Source: Paracoccus aminophilus JCM 7686 (GTDB lineage Bacteria > Pseudomonadota > Alphaproteobacteria > Rhodobacterales > Rhodobacteraceae). Taken from it: a stretch of DNA of 64,000 nt. The DNA lies in assembly GCF_000444995.1 (NCBI RefSeq), contig NC_022041.1, positions 780,001 through 844,000 on the forward strand, in the 5' to 3' direction. The position numbers and the translations under genes were made by a program. Position 1 is the stretch's first letter. Every line of letters begins with the position of its first letter. Below, piece by piece: positions 18,116 to 27,500 of this stretch. Below the pieces are notes generated by a model. The model was not told where the DNA came from. It worked only from the letters and a program-made list of their open reading frames with translations, and did not search any database.

Positions 18116-19567
18116 ATGGTTTCGCGGATCATCCCTGTCGAGGATTTTGACCTCGTCATCTTCGGCGCGACCGGAGATCTTGCGCGTCGCAAGATTTTGC
18201 CCGGCCTCTACCGGCGTTTCGTTGCCGGTCAGATCCAGGACAGTGCCCGAATCATCGGGGCCGCGCGCACCGATCAAAACGATGCCGCCTTTCGCGAAGA
18301 GGCCAGCGCCGCGATCCGCGAATTCGCACCGTCGGCGGTCGATGAAGCCGCGCTCGCGTCCTTCCTGAAGCTTCTGTCCTATGTCACCATCGATGCCCGC
18401 GGCACGGCGGGTTGGGACCGGCTCAAATCCGAGATGCGTCCGGGCGTGACGGCAGCTTTCTATTTCTCGGTGGCGCCCGCGCTCTTTGGCGATATTGCCG
18501 AACGACTGGCGAGCAATGGCATCACCCATGACGACAGCCGGATTGTCGTCGAAAAGCCCTTCGGCCGCGATCTCGCCAGCGCCAAGGCGCTGAACAAGAT
18601 GCTCGCGCGCTATTTCCACGAGGGGCAGATCTACCGGATCGACCATTATCTCGGCAAGGAAACCGTCCAGAACCTGATGGCGGTGCGGTTCGCCAATATC
18701 CTGTTCGAGCCGCTCTGGAATGCGCAATATGTCGACCATGTCCAGATCACGGTCGCCGAAACCGTCGGCGTCGGCGGGCGCGGCGAATATTACGATCACT
18801 CCGGCGCGATCCGCGACATGGTCCAGAACCATATGATGCAGCTTCTGTGCCTGATCGCGATGGAGCCGCCCTATCATTTCGACCCCGATGCAGTGCGCGA
18901 TGAGAAACTCAAGGTGATCCGCGCGCTCGATCCCCTGAAGCCCGGAGACATTGTACGCGGGCAGTATCTCGCCGGACCGGACGGGCCGGGGTATTTGGAT
19001 GATGTAGAAAACGCAGAGTCGCGGACCGAAAGCTTCGTGGCGCTGAAGCTCACGATCGCCAATTGGCGCTGGACCGGCACGCCTTTCTATCTGCGCACCG
19101 GCAAGCGTCTGCGCGCGCGCACGAGCGAGATTGTCGTGACCTTCAAAGAGCCGCCGCATTCGATCTTTGACGAGGCCGAGGCACCCAAGGCCAATCAACT
19201 CGTCATCAAATTGCAGCCCAATGAGGGCATGCATCTGACCGTGATGATCAAGGAGCCGGGGCCGGGCGGGATGCGGCTGGTGCAGGTGCCTTTGGACATG
19301 AGCTTTGCCGATGCGCTCGGGCAGGAGGGCAGCGATATGCCCGATGCCTATGAGCGGCTGATCATGGATGTGATCCGGGGCAATCAGACGCTCTTCATGC
19401 GGGGCGATGAGGTCGAAGCGGCCTGGGCCTGGACCGATCCGATCATCTCGGACTGGGAGGCGGCGCCGACCCGGCCCGAGCCCTATGATGCCGGTTCGAG
19501 CGGTCCGGAAGAGGCCTTGCGGCTCTTGCACCGCGACGACCGCCGCTGGCGGGAGATCCGCGCATGA
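18116..19567 (+). CDS. zwf: Glucose-6-phosphate 1-dehydrogenase Zwf
   Basis: Zwf oxidises glucose 6-phosphate to 6-phosphogluconolactone and makes NADPH, the entry to the Entner-Doudoroff route. The protein has 483 residues. The Rossmann motif GATGDLARRK is near residue 20, and the active-site signature RIDHYLGKE begins at residue 174. The ATG at 18116 has an AGGAGGAAG ribosome-binding site; an earlier in-frame ATG lies inside the operator and is unlikely. It leads the operon with pgl (4-nt overlap) and pgi. Confidence 0.98.
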   Translation: MVSRIIPVEDFDLVIFGATGDLARRKILPGLYRRFVAGQIQDSARIIGAARTDQNDAAFREEASAAIREFAPSAVDEAALASFLKLLSYVTIDARGTAGWDRLKSEMRPGVTAAFYFSVAPALFGDIAERLASNGITHDDSRIVVEKPFGRDLASAKALNKMLARYFHEGQIYRIDHYLGKETVQNLMAVRFANILFEPLWNAQYVDHVQITVAETVGVGGRGEYYDHSGAIRDMVQNHMMQLLCLIAMEPPYHFDPDAVRDEKLKVIRALDPLKPGDIVRGQYLAGPDGPGYLDDVENAESRTESFVALKLTIANWRWTGTPFYLRTGKRLRARTSEIVVTFKEPPHSIFDEAEAPKANQLVIKLQPNEGMHLTVMIKEPGPGGMRLVQVPLDMSFADALGQEGSDMPDAYERLIMDVIRGNQTLFMRGDEVEAAWAWTDPIISDWEAAPTRPEPYDAGSSGPEEALRLLHRDDRRWREIRA

Positions 19568-20235
19568 GCCTCAATATCGTCGAATATCCCGACCGTGAGC
19601 TGCTCTATCTTTCGCTCGCGAACAGCATGGCGGGCCAGCTTGCCCAGTATTTGCGGGTGAATGAGCGCGCCTCGCTTTGCGTGCCGGGCGGGACCTCTCC
19701 GGCGCCGGTGTTCAATACGCTATCGGGCACCGATCTCGACTGGGAGCGGGTGACGGTTTTTCTCAACGACGAGCGTTGGGTCGATGGGGAGCATAACCGC
19801 TCGAACAGCCGCCTGTTGCGCCGCCATCTCTTGCGCGACCGGGCCGAGGCCGCGGAATATATCGACCTCTATACCGGCGATGCCGATGCCGCCGCCGCCG
19901 CGCCTTTGCTTGCGCCGCGGATCGAGGGGCAATTGCCGATCACCGTCCTGCTGCTCGGCATGGGCAATGACATGCATACGGCGAGCCTCTTTCCCGGCCT
20001 GTCCGACACGGTCATGGCTTTCGCCCCCGATGCACCGGCGGTCATGCCGGTCGGCGGGCTTGAGGAGCCGCGCATCACCCTGTCCGCGCGGGCGCTGAAA
20101 TCCGCGATCCACACCCATCTTCTGATCACCGGACCCGAAAAGCGCGAGGCCCTGGAGCGGGCGGAAAAGCTCGATCCGCTGGAGGCACCGATCCGGGCTT
20201 TCCTGGGCGAAGCCACCGTCCATTGGGCCGAATGA
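19564..20235 (+). CDS. pgl: 6-phosphogluconolactonase Pgl
   Basis: Pgl hydrolyses 6-phosphogluconolactone to 6-phosphogluconate, feeding Edd. The 223-residue protein has the DevB/SOL-type motifs VPGGTSP, FLNDERWVDGEHNRSN and LLGMGNDMHTASLFPG. Its ATG overlaps the zwf stop by 4 nt, which favours matched synthesis of the two enzymes. pgi follows 13 nt after its stop. Confidence 0.96.
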   Translation: MSLNIVEYPDRELLYLSLANSMAGQLAQYLRVNERASLCVPGGTSPAPVFNTLSGTDLDWERVTVFLNDERWVDGEHNRSNSRLLRRHLLRDRAEAAEYIDLYTGDADAAAAAPLLAPRIEGQLPITVLLLGMGNDMHTASLFPGLSDTVMAFAPDAPAVMPVGGLEEPRITLSARALKSAIHTHLLITGPEKREALERAEKLDPLEAPIRAFLGEATVHWAE

Positions 20236-20248
20236 GGCAAAGACCGAG

Positions 20249-21856
20249 ATGAGCCATCCTTCTGATATCTGGGCGAAACTTGAAGCCCACCGCCAAGCGC
20301 AAGGCGATCTGCGGATCGAGGCGCTGCTCGATGAGACGCGCGCTCGCGACTATACGACTTCTGCCGATGGGCTAAGCTTCGATTGGTCGAAAACCACCAT
20401 CGACGCCGAGGCGCGTGCGCTTTTGCTGGCCCTTGCCGCGCCGGTGGCTGCTCGCCGGGCCGCGATGTTTGCGGGTGAGCGCATCAATGAGACCGAGGAC
20501 CGTGCGGTCCTGCATACGGCTTTGCGCGATCTCGACCAAAGCCTGATCCTCGACGGGCAGGATGTCATGGCGGAGGTCCGCAAGACCCATGACCGCATGG
20601 CGCGCTTTGCCGAACAGCTGCGCGATGGCCGTTTCCGCGGGCAGGGCGGCAAGATTACCGATGTGGTCAATATCGGCATCGGCGGCTCGGATCTTGGTCC
20701 GGCGATGGCGGTGCGCGCGCTCGCACCTTATCACGACGGGCCGCGCGTGCATTTCGTCTCGAATGTCGATGGTGCGGATATTGCCGATACTTTGGCGGTG
20801 CTCGATCCCGAAACGACTTTGGTGATCGTCGCCTCGAAAACCTTCACCACGATCGAGACGATGACCAATGCCGAGACGGCACGCCGGTGGATGGCGCACA
20901 AGGTCGCGACCCCCGCCGATCAATTCGCGGCGCTCTCTTCGGCCGAGGGCAAGACCTCGGAATGGGGCATTGATGCGACCCGGGTCTTTGGCTTCGAGGA
21001 TTGGGTCGGCGGGCGCTATTCCGTCTGGGGCCCGATCGGTCTCTCGCTGATGATCGCCATCGGCCCGGCGAATTTCGACGCGTTTCTCGCCGGTGGCGCC
21101 GCGATGGACCGCCATTTCCGCGAGGCCGCGCCCGAGGACAACCTGCCGGTGCTGCTGGCGCTGACCGGGATCTGGCACCACCAGATCTGCGGCTATGCCA
21201 CCCGCGCCGTGCTGCCCTATGACAACCGCCTCGCGCGCCTTCCGGCCTATCTCCAGCAGCTCGAGATGGAATCGAATGGCAAGGGCGTGGCGATGGACGG
21301 CACCTCGCTGACGCGCCCCTCTGGCCCGGTGGTCTGGGGCGAGCCGGGCACCAATGGCCAACATGCCTTCTACCAGCTTATCCATCAGGGCACGGCCATT
21401 GTGCCCTGCGAATTCATCCTCGCCGCCCGTGGCCATGAAGCCGATCTCGCCCACCACCACCGCCTTCTCGTCGCGAATTGCCTCGCCCAATCCGAGGCGC
21501 TGATGCGCGGCCGCGATCTCGACACCGCGCGGGCGCTGATGCGTGCCAAAGGCTATGAGGGTGCCGCGCTCGACCGTCAGGCCCGCCACCGCGTCTTCCC
21601 GGGCAACCGCCCCTCGACGACGCTCTTGATCCCCGAGCTCACCCCCTTCACGCTCGGCCAGATCGTCGCGCTTTACGAACACCGTGTCTTCACCGAGGGC
21701 GTCATTCTCGGCATCAACAGCTTCGATCAATGGGGGGTTGAGCTCGGCAAAGAGCTCGCGCTCAAGGTCGAGCCGCTGCTCGAAGGTCAGGACATGCCGG
21801 GCCATGACGCCTCGACCCGCCATCTCGCGGAGCTGGTGCGCGACTTGCGCAACTGA
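20249..21856 (+). CDS. pgi: Glucose-6-phosphate isomerase Pgi
   Basis: Pgi interconverts fructose 6-phosphate and glucose 6-phosphate, which lets fructose or gluconeogenic carbon enter the Zwf route. The 535-residue product has the sugar-phosphate site VNIGIGGSDLGP near residue 140, SKTFTTIET near 195, and the PGI signatures VWGEPGTNGQHAFYQLIHQG and GVELGKELA. It is the last gene of zwf-pgl-pgi, and GC-rich hairpins follow its stop. Confidence 0.98.
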   Translation: MSHPSDIWAKLEAHRQAQGDLRIEALLDETRARDYTTSADGLSFDWSKTTIDAEARALLLALAAPVAARRAAMFAGERINETEDRAVLHTALRDLDQSLILDGQDVMAEVRKTHDRMARFAEQLRDGRFRGQGGKITDVVNIGIGGSDLGPAMAVRALAPYHDGPRVHFVSNVDGADIADTLAVLDPETTLVIVASKTFTTIETMTNAETARRWMAHKVATPADQFAALSSAEGKTSEWGIDATRVFGFEDWVGGRYSVWGPIGLSLMIAIGPANFDAFLAGGAAMDRHFREAAPEDNLPVLLALTGIWHHQICGYATRAVLPYDNRLARLPAYLQQLEMESNGKGVAMDGTSLTRPSGPVVWGEPGTNGQHAFYQLIHQGTAIVPCEFILAARGHEADLAHHHRLLVANCLAQSEALMRGRDLDTARALMRAKGYEGAALDRQARHRVFPGNRPSTTLLIPELTPFTLGQIVALYEHRVFTEGVILGINSFDQWGVELGKELALKVEPLLEGQDMPGHDASTRHLAELVRDLRN

Positions 21857-21887
21857 CGCGCGCCCACCACCCGCACGGACGCTCCCC

Positions 21888-21944
21888 GTCTTTCATGCCG
21901 AAATATCCCGGGGGAGGCCCGCAAGGGCCGGGGGCAGCGCCCCC
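21888..21944. repeat. Dispersed repeat copy and GC hairpins after pgi
   Basis: This copy of the dispersed 3'-end repeat reads in minus orientation, with GGGATATTTCGGCATGAAAG at its AT-rich end. Beside it are two GC stems, GGCCC-GCAA-GGGCC at 21916-21929 and GGGGGC-AGC-GCCCCC at 21930-21944. There is no T-run, so termination of pgi here would be weak. Confidence 0.5.
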
Positions 21945-21978
21945 TCTTCCCCCGGTACCCCTCGGCTCCCGCGCGCCA

Positions 21979-22042
21979 AGATTGCGTCAGCGCCGGGCTC
22001 TCCCTAAGGTGGCGCAAAATCTGATCCAAAGGGAGACATACC
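21979..22042 (+). promoter_or_regulatory. Candidate RBS-sequestering pseudoknot leader of metY
   Basis: Outer pairing AGATT (21979-21983) with AATCT (22018-22022) encloses GCGCC (21990-21994) with GGCGC (22011-22015). The hairpin loop contains TCTCCCT (21999-22005), which is fully complementary to the ribosome-binding site AGGGAGA (22030-22036). This is an H-type pseudoknot layout, as in SAM-sensing translational riboswitches, but it does not match the SAM-II or SAM/SAH consensus I know. Confidence 0.4.
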
Positions 22043-23329
22043 ATGAGCGAGACCTGGGGCTTTGATACGCTCGCCATCCATGCGGGCACCGCGCCTGATC
22101 CGGCGACCGGGGCGCGGCAGGTGCCGATCTATCAAACGACGGCCTATGCGTTCAAAGATGCCGCCCATGCTGCGCGGCTTTTTGGCCTGCAGGAAGTGGG
22201 CTATATCTATTCGCGCCTGACCAACCCGACCGTCTCGGCGCTGCAAGCGCGGGTCGCGGCGATGGAGGGCGGCGCGGGTGCGGTCTGCTGCTCGTCGGGC
22301 CATGCCGCCCAGATCATGGCGCTGTTCCCGCTGATGGAACCGGGGCGCAATTTGATTGCTTCGACCCGGCTTTACGGCGGCACCGTCACCCAATTCAGCC
22401 AGACCTTCAAACGCTTCGGCTGGAAGGTCAAATTCGTCGATCTCGATGATCAGGCCGCGCTGAAGGCGGCGATTGACGATGACACCCGCGCGATCTTTTG
22501 CGAATCGATCTCGAACCCGGGCGGCTATGCCACCGATATTCCGGCGATTGCAGCGATTGCCGATGCGGCGGGCCTGCCGCTCATCGTCGACAACACGCTC
22601 GCCTCGCCCTATCTCTGCCGCCCGATCGAGATGGGCGCGACGCTCGTCGTCCACAGCCTGACGAAATACATGACCGGCAATGGCACGGTGACGGGCGGCG
22701 TGGTCGTCGACAGTGGCAAGTTCGACTGGTCCGCCAGCGGGAAGTTCCCCTCGCTCTCGGCGCCCGAGCCGGCCTATCACGGGCTCAAATTCCACGAGAC
22801 CTTCGGCGCGCTTGCCTTCACCTTCCACGGCATTGCCATCGGTCTGCGCGATCTCGGCATGACCATGAACCCGCAGGCGGCGCATTATACGCTGATGGGG
22901 ATCGAGACCTTGGGGCTGCGGATGCCGCGCCATGTCGAGAATGCCCAGAAAGTCGCAGAATGGCTGGAAAACGACCCGCGCGTTGCCTCGGTGACCTATG
23001 CCGGGCTGGCCTCGTCGCCCTGGAACGAAACTGCGAAACGCGTCTATCCCAAGGGCGCGGGCGCGCTCTTCACCTTCTCGGTCAAGGGCGGCTATGAGGC
23101 CTGTGTTAAGCTGGTCGATCACCTCAAGCTCTTCAGCCATGTCGCGAACCTCGGCGACACGCGCTCGCTGGTGATCCACTCGGCTTCGACCACGCATAGC
23201 CAGTTGACCGAGGCCCAGCAGATTGCGGCGGGCGCGGGGCCCGATGTCGTGCGTCTCTCGATCGGGACCGAGACGGTCGCGGATCTGATTGCCGATCTCG
23301 ATCAGGCTTTGGCGGCGGCGACCGCCTGA
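22043..23329 (+). CDS. metY: O-acetylhomoserine sulfhydrylase / aminocarboxypropyltransferase MetY
   Basis: MetY uses PLP to make homocysteine directly from O-acetylhomoserine and sulfide in the cytoplasm. The 428-residue protein is the usual MetY length, longer than the cystathionine enzymes. The PLP lysine lies in SLTKYMTGNGTVTGGV. Other family motifs are YSRLTNPTV, SSGHAAQIMA and ETFGALAFT. AAAGGGAG lies 7 nt before the ATG. It is a single gene with a strong terminator and a leader that may fold over its ribosome-binding site. Confidence 0.95.
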   Translation: MSETWGFDTLAIHAGTAPDPATGARQVPIYQTTAYAFKDAAHAARLFGLQEVGYIYSRLTNPTVSALQARVAAMEGGAGAVCCSSGHAAQIMALFPLMEPGRNLIASTRLYGGTVTQFSQTFKRFGWKVKFVDLDDQAALKAAIDDDTRAIFCESISNPGGYATDIPAIAAIADAAGLPLIVDNTLASPYLCRPIEMGATLVVHSLTKYMTGNGTVTGGVVVDSGKFDWSASGKFPSLSAPEPAYHGLKFHETFGALAFTFHGIAIGLRDLGMTMNPQAAHYTLMGIETLGLRMPRHVENAQKVAEWLENDPRVASVTYAGLASSPWNETAKRVYPKGAGALFTFSVKGGYEACVKLVDHLKLFSHVANLGDTRSLVIHSASTTHSQLTEAQQIAAGAGPDVVRLSIGTETVADLIADLDQALAAATA

Positions 23330-23390
23330 GGTCGCGCGAAGCCCCGATGTTGCATCCGCTCAGGCGGGGCGGCGACGACGGGCGGACATG

Positions 23391-23415
23391 AAAAAGCCCG
23401 GCGAAACCGCCGGGC
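23391..23415 (-). terminator. Terminator of the SIMPL-domain gene
   Basis: Stem GCCCGGCG-AAAC-CGCCGGGC is followed on the minus strand by TTTTT. Confidence 0.8.
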
Positions 23416-23421
23416 CGTCGA

Positions 23422-23446
23422 GGGCAGGCGCAGGCCTGCCCTTTTT
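23422..23446 (+). terminator. Rho-independent terminator of metY
   Basis: Stem GGGCAGGC-GCAG-GCCTGCCC is followed by TTTTT on the plus strand. Confidence 0.85.
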
Positions 23447-23453
23447 CAATGGC

Positions 23454-24341
23454 TTATTCGGCTGCCGGTGCCTCGGCGCCCGCATCCTCAGCGCCATCAG
23501 CACCACCCGCCGGACCATGGGCCGGGACCAGAGCGAAGGTCGCGGTGACATTGGCGGTCACGCCAAGCTCGCCCGCCTCGATCGGCGTATCGGCGGCTTT
23601 GGCATTGGCATTCATCGCCATCATGATCGGACGCGGGCCCGAGCCCATGGTGACATCCGACAGCGAGATCAGCCGGCCAAGCTTCATGCCGGTGGCATTG
23701 GCCATGACTTCGGCCTTGTGGCGGGCATTCTCGATTGCCTTGACGCGGGCCTGATCCTCGGCCTCGAGCGTATCCTCGCGCGAGAAGCTGATGCCGTTGA
23801 TTTCATTGGCACCTGCCATGACCAGCGTATCCAGCGCCGGGCCAAGCTTCGCCAGATCGCGGACCCGGACCTGAACCATGTTCTGCGCCATATAGCCGGT
23901 CACGACCGGCGGTTTGCCGTCATTGGTATAGGTCTGGACCGGCGAGAGGTTGAGGCCCGAGGTCTGGATATCCTTGGCATCGACGCCGATCTCTTTCAGC
24001 TTGGCGATCACCGCTTGCTGGCGGCTCGCGTTCTCGCTCATGGCGGCGGCGGCGGTATCGGCCTGCACGGTCACGCCGATCGAGATCGAGGCCATATCGG
24101 GCTGAGCCGACGAGGTGCCTTCGCCGCTGACGGTGAGTCTGCTGACCATGGCGGGATGCTGTCCTTCCATTTTGCCCGCGTGATGGGGCGGCGGCGGGGT
24201 CTCACCCGGGGTAGCTTGCGCAAGGGCGGGCAGGCTCGATGCGACGAGCGTCAGCGCTGTGGCGCCTGCGGCCAGTCCAGCGGCAAAGCGGCGGGAGAGA
24301 CTGCGGTCGGCAGCGCGTGACAGGGTGGGACGACGTTCCAT
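23454..24341 (-). CDS. SIMPL (DUF541) domain exported protein
   Basis: A 295-residue exported protein. A long signal peptide (RRFAAGLAAGATALTLVASS up to PALAQ) precedes the mature start. The SIMPL/DUF541 domain follows, with LTVSGEGTSSAQPDMASISI, VIAKLKEIGVDAKDIQTSGL and ENARHKAEVMANATGMKLG. Related proteins are periplasmic or outer-membrane linked, and some have been tied to oxidative-stress protection, but the biochemical role is open. GGAG lies 6 nt before the ATG at 24341; another ATG 12 nt upstream has weaker spacing. It has a His/Pro-rich linker after the signal peptide (GETPPPPHHAGKMEG). Confidence 0.9.
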   Translation of the reverse strand: MERRPTLSRAADRSLSRRFAAGLAAGATALTLVASSLPALAQATPGETPPPPHHAGKMEGQHPAMVSRLTVSGEGTSSAQPDMASISIGVTVQADTAAAAMSENASRQQAVIAKLKEIGVDAKDIQTSGLNLSPVQTYTNDGKPPVVTGYMAQNMVQVRVRDLAKLGPALDTLVMAGANEINGISFSREDTLEAEDQARVKAIENARHKAEVMANATGMKLGRLISLSDVTMGSGPRPIMMAMNANAKAADTPIEAGELGVTANVTATFALVPAHGPAGGADGAEDAGAEAPAAE

Positions 24342-24518
24342 TACTGGCTCCATATTGTGGCCCGCTTCCTGCGGGCTCGAGTGATCCTACACACGCCGAA
24401 CGTGAAAGTCGGCGATTGGCTGCATAACAATCCGGTGTAAAGCTTTTCACGCAGCCCAATCTGCGCTACTCCCAGAACAAATCACCATAAGAGCAGTTCC
24501 CGGACAGTCAGCCGTCGT

Positions 24519-27500
24519 ATGCAGCCTCACGCACATCCAGATCATGCCCTTTCCTTCAGCGCCGATGCCGTTCATCTGTTGCGGCGCGCTTGGGGAACTT
24601 CGCCGGACGATTGGGAAGAGATCGGCTTTGCTGATTTCTCCTCTCCGAGTTTTCGCAGTGATCTTGCCGAGCTGCGCGGGACGATCAGCCACGCACCGGA
24701 TCTGGTTCCGGTCGTGCTGGTCATCCCGGACGATCAGATCCTCTATACTGATCTCTCGGTTCCGGTCGGCGTGGCACGGACGCAGGCCGTCGGGCTCGCG
24801 CTTGACGGGCTGACGCCTTACGCGATCGAAGAGCTGGCCTTTGACTGGGACGGCGAGGGCAATGATATCCGCGTCGCCGCCGTCGCGCGCCAAACGCTGA
24901 TCGAGGCGCAAGAATTCGCCTCTCGGCATGGCTTCGACGGATGCGAATATTCCGCGCAACCCGCCGCCGAAGATTTCCCGGGCCGGCCGATCTTCCGGCT
25001 GGACGATGATGTCGAGGACGCGCCGGTGAGCAATGGCGTCCACAGCGATGCTTTCCACAATGATGCTTTCCACAGCGATGCCTTCACCGAGGGTCTGCCC
25101 GAGCTTCCCTCCGATGCGGCGGCTTCGGGCGGCTATGACACCCAAAGCGCGGCAGACCTCGATCTCGACCTCGATCTTGAGGGGCTCGATGCCCATCCGG
25201 CGAGCGAACAAGACATCACCGATGTGACCTATATCGAAGTGGCCCCCGAAGACACCGCCGCGGCGCTCGACACGACCGGGGCAGAGGAGGAGGGGGGCGC
25301 TGGCTCCGAAGCCTTTGCGCCCGAGGCGCAGGCTGAGGGGGAGGTCGCGTCGGAACCCGCTTCGGTTGAACCGGTCGAAGAGGCCGAGATCGAAGAGATC
25401 ACGGCGCCGCTCGCCGATCTCCCCGAGGATTCAGCGGCTGATGCTGCGGATTCCGAAAGTGCAGATCCCGACCTTCCAGAGACAGCAGAGATCGCGGCAG
25501 AACCCGCCGTAGCCGAGCTGATCCCGACGGAGATCCCGGCCTCGTCGGCGGCAGCGCCGTCCGACGAGCTCGCGGAGATTGCGGCGGACGATGCCGCTCC
25601 GATCGAGGCTGAGGTGACGGTTGAGGCTGCGGACGGTGCTGAGGCATTGGACGCCGACACGCCCGCCCATGATCAGGAGCCACTGGCCGATTCTGTCGTG
25701 ACCCTGACGTCCGACGAGGTCGAACCGGTCGCGCATGAACACGACACCGCTGCCCATTCGGCAGGCGACACCGCCGACAAGCCTTTGGGCGAGAACGCCG
25801 CGCATGAAACCCCCACGGCGGATGAACTGGCTGCGCTTCTGAGCGCGGAGGTTGCCGGTCCGGCCCATGAATCCGCCGCTGATCTTGATCAGGCCGAAAC
25901 GGATGGCGCGGCACCGGAAAATCTGTCGCCAGAAGCCGAAGCTGGTTTCGAGCCGGAAGTTGAGCCCGAACCTGAAGACGAGCTGACCGAAGCCGAACGA
26001 CTGGCTTTGGCTCTGGCCGCAGCCGAGGTCGCTGCCGAAGAAGAGGCCGCCGCGCGCGGTCTGTCGCAACGTGGTGGCAATGCCGCGCTGAACCCGCGCG
26101 CCCGCGCCGTTCGCGACCGCGCGATGGAAGCCCGCCGCGCCAGAGGAGACGAGGAAGAGGTCTTGGCCGCGCCGGAACGTCCCCGGACGCGGCGCGCAGG
26201 CGAGCGCGGTGGGGTTTTCGAACTCGCGCTGATGCTTGGAGCGCTCGTGATCGGCATCGGGCTGGTCTGGATCTTCTTCATGCCGCATGAAAATCCGGCG
26301 GAAGTCGCGCTGCGCAATGCCGCGCGCGGCACGACGCCCGAGATCGCGCGGACCAGCTCGGATCCGGCGACGGCATTGCCTGAGACCGCGCCCGAAACCG
26401 CGACGGGCGCCGCGACCCCGGTCAGCGCGGCGCCCGCCACCTCACCAGTCGTTGTGCCGGATTCGGCGCTGTCACCGGCAGAGCGTGCCGCCGTGATCGA
26501 GGCCGCGACCCAGCCTCTTCTGGCCATTCTTCCCGATCCCGAAGAGCTCGCCGATACCGAGCTGGTCGAGGCCGAGGCGATGAGCCAGCCTGTCGCCACA
26601 GCGCAACCCATCTCTGAGCCTGCGCCGCAAACGGCGCCTGTCGCGACGGCACCGGCGACTCCCGCAGAGGCTCTGGCCGAGGCGGCTCGTGCGCAAGCCG
26701 CTGCCGCGCAGCCGGGCCAAACCGCCACAGCACCGCAAGCCGAGCCTGTGGTTGCAAGCCCGCCCGCGCCGACGCAAGCTGCGCCAGTCCAAGCTGCCCC
26801 GGCTCCGACGACCCCGGCGCAACCGGCACAGGTTGCTGTCGCCCCGGCTCCGACTGCTGCTGCTCCGGCCCCAACTGCTCCGGCACAGCCCGCGCCGCGT
26901 GTCGAGGCCGCGAAACCGGCGACACAGCCGCGCGCCGAGCCTGCCCAGCCGGTCCGAACCGCGCGTGCGGGGCTGACCAGCTCGGCACGGCCGCAAAGCG
27001 CGACCGCGCCGCGCAAACGCGCCGCCGTGCCCGATGAGGACACGCCGCCGCGGGTGCCGGGCAATCCCTTGCCCTACGAGGTCGCTCAGAAAAAGACCGG
27101 CCTGACCGGCAGTGCGCGCCCGCCTGCGCGCCCCGCTCGGGCACGCGCCGCTGCCTCGACCAATGCCGCAGCGACCGCGCCTGCCGCGCCGCGTGCGCCA
27201 GAGGCCGCGGCCAGCCCGGCTCCGGCCAGCAGCCAGACCAGCCAGCTGCGCAGCTCAAGCCGCCCGCCGTCGCGTCCCGAGGGTTCGGCCCCCGATACGC
27301 TGGCGGATGCGCCGCTGACGCCCGCCGAACAAAGCCAGCTTGACGGCCTGCGCCTTGATCTGCGCGCCAAACTGCCGGGTGTGCAGATTTCGGCCCTGTC
27401 ACCTGTCCCGGAGGCGCGGGGCGAACGTTATGCCGAAGCGCGTCCGGCGCAGCGGCCCAAGCGCAAGGGCGGCGTCGATGCCGCTGCGGTTGATTCGGCG

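Noticed and set aside
21979..22042. Assigning the metY leader to the known SAM-II riboswitch class
   Set aside because: The conserved loop and the GCTAAA-type 3' segment of SAM-II are not present, so only the pairing pattern is reported.
23289..24320. A 343-codon plus-strand frame over the SIMPL gene
   Set aside because: It crosses two terminators and is antisense to an exported SIMPL protein with a clear signal peptide and ribosome-binding site.
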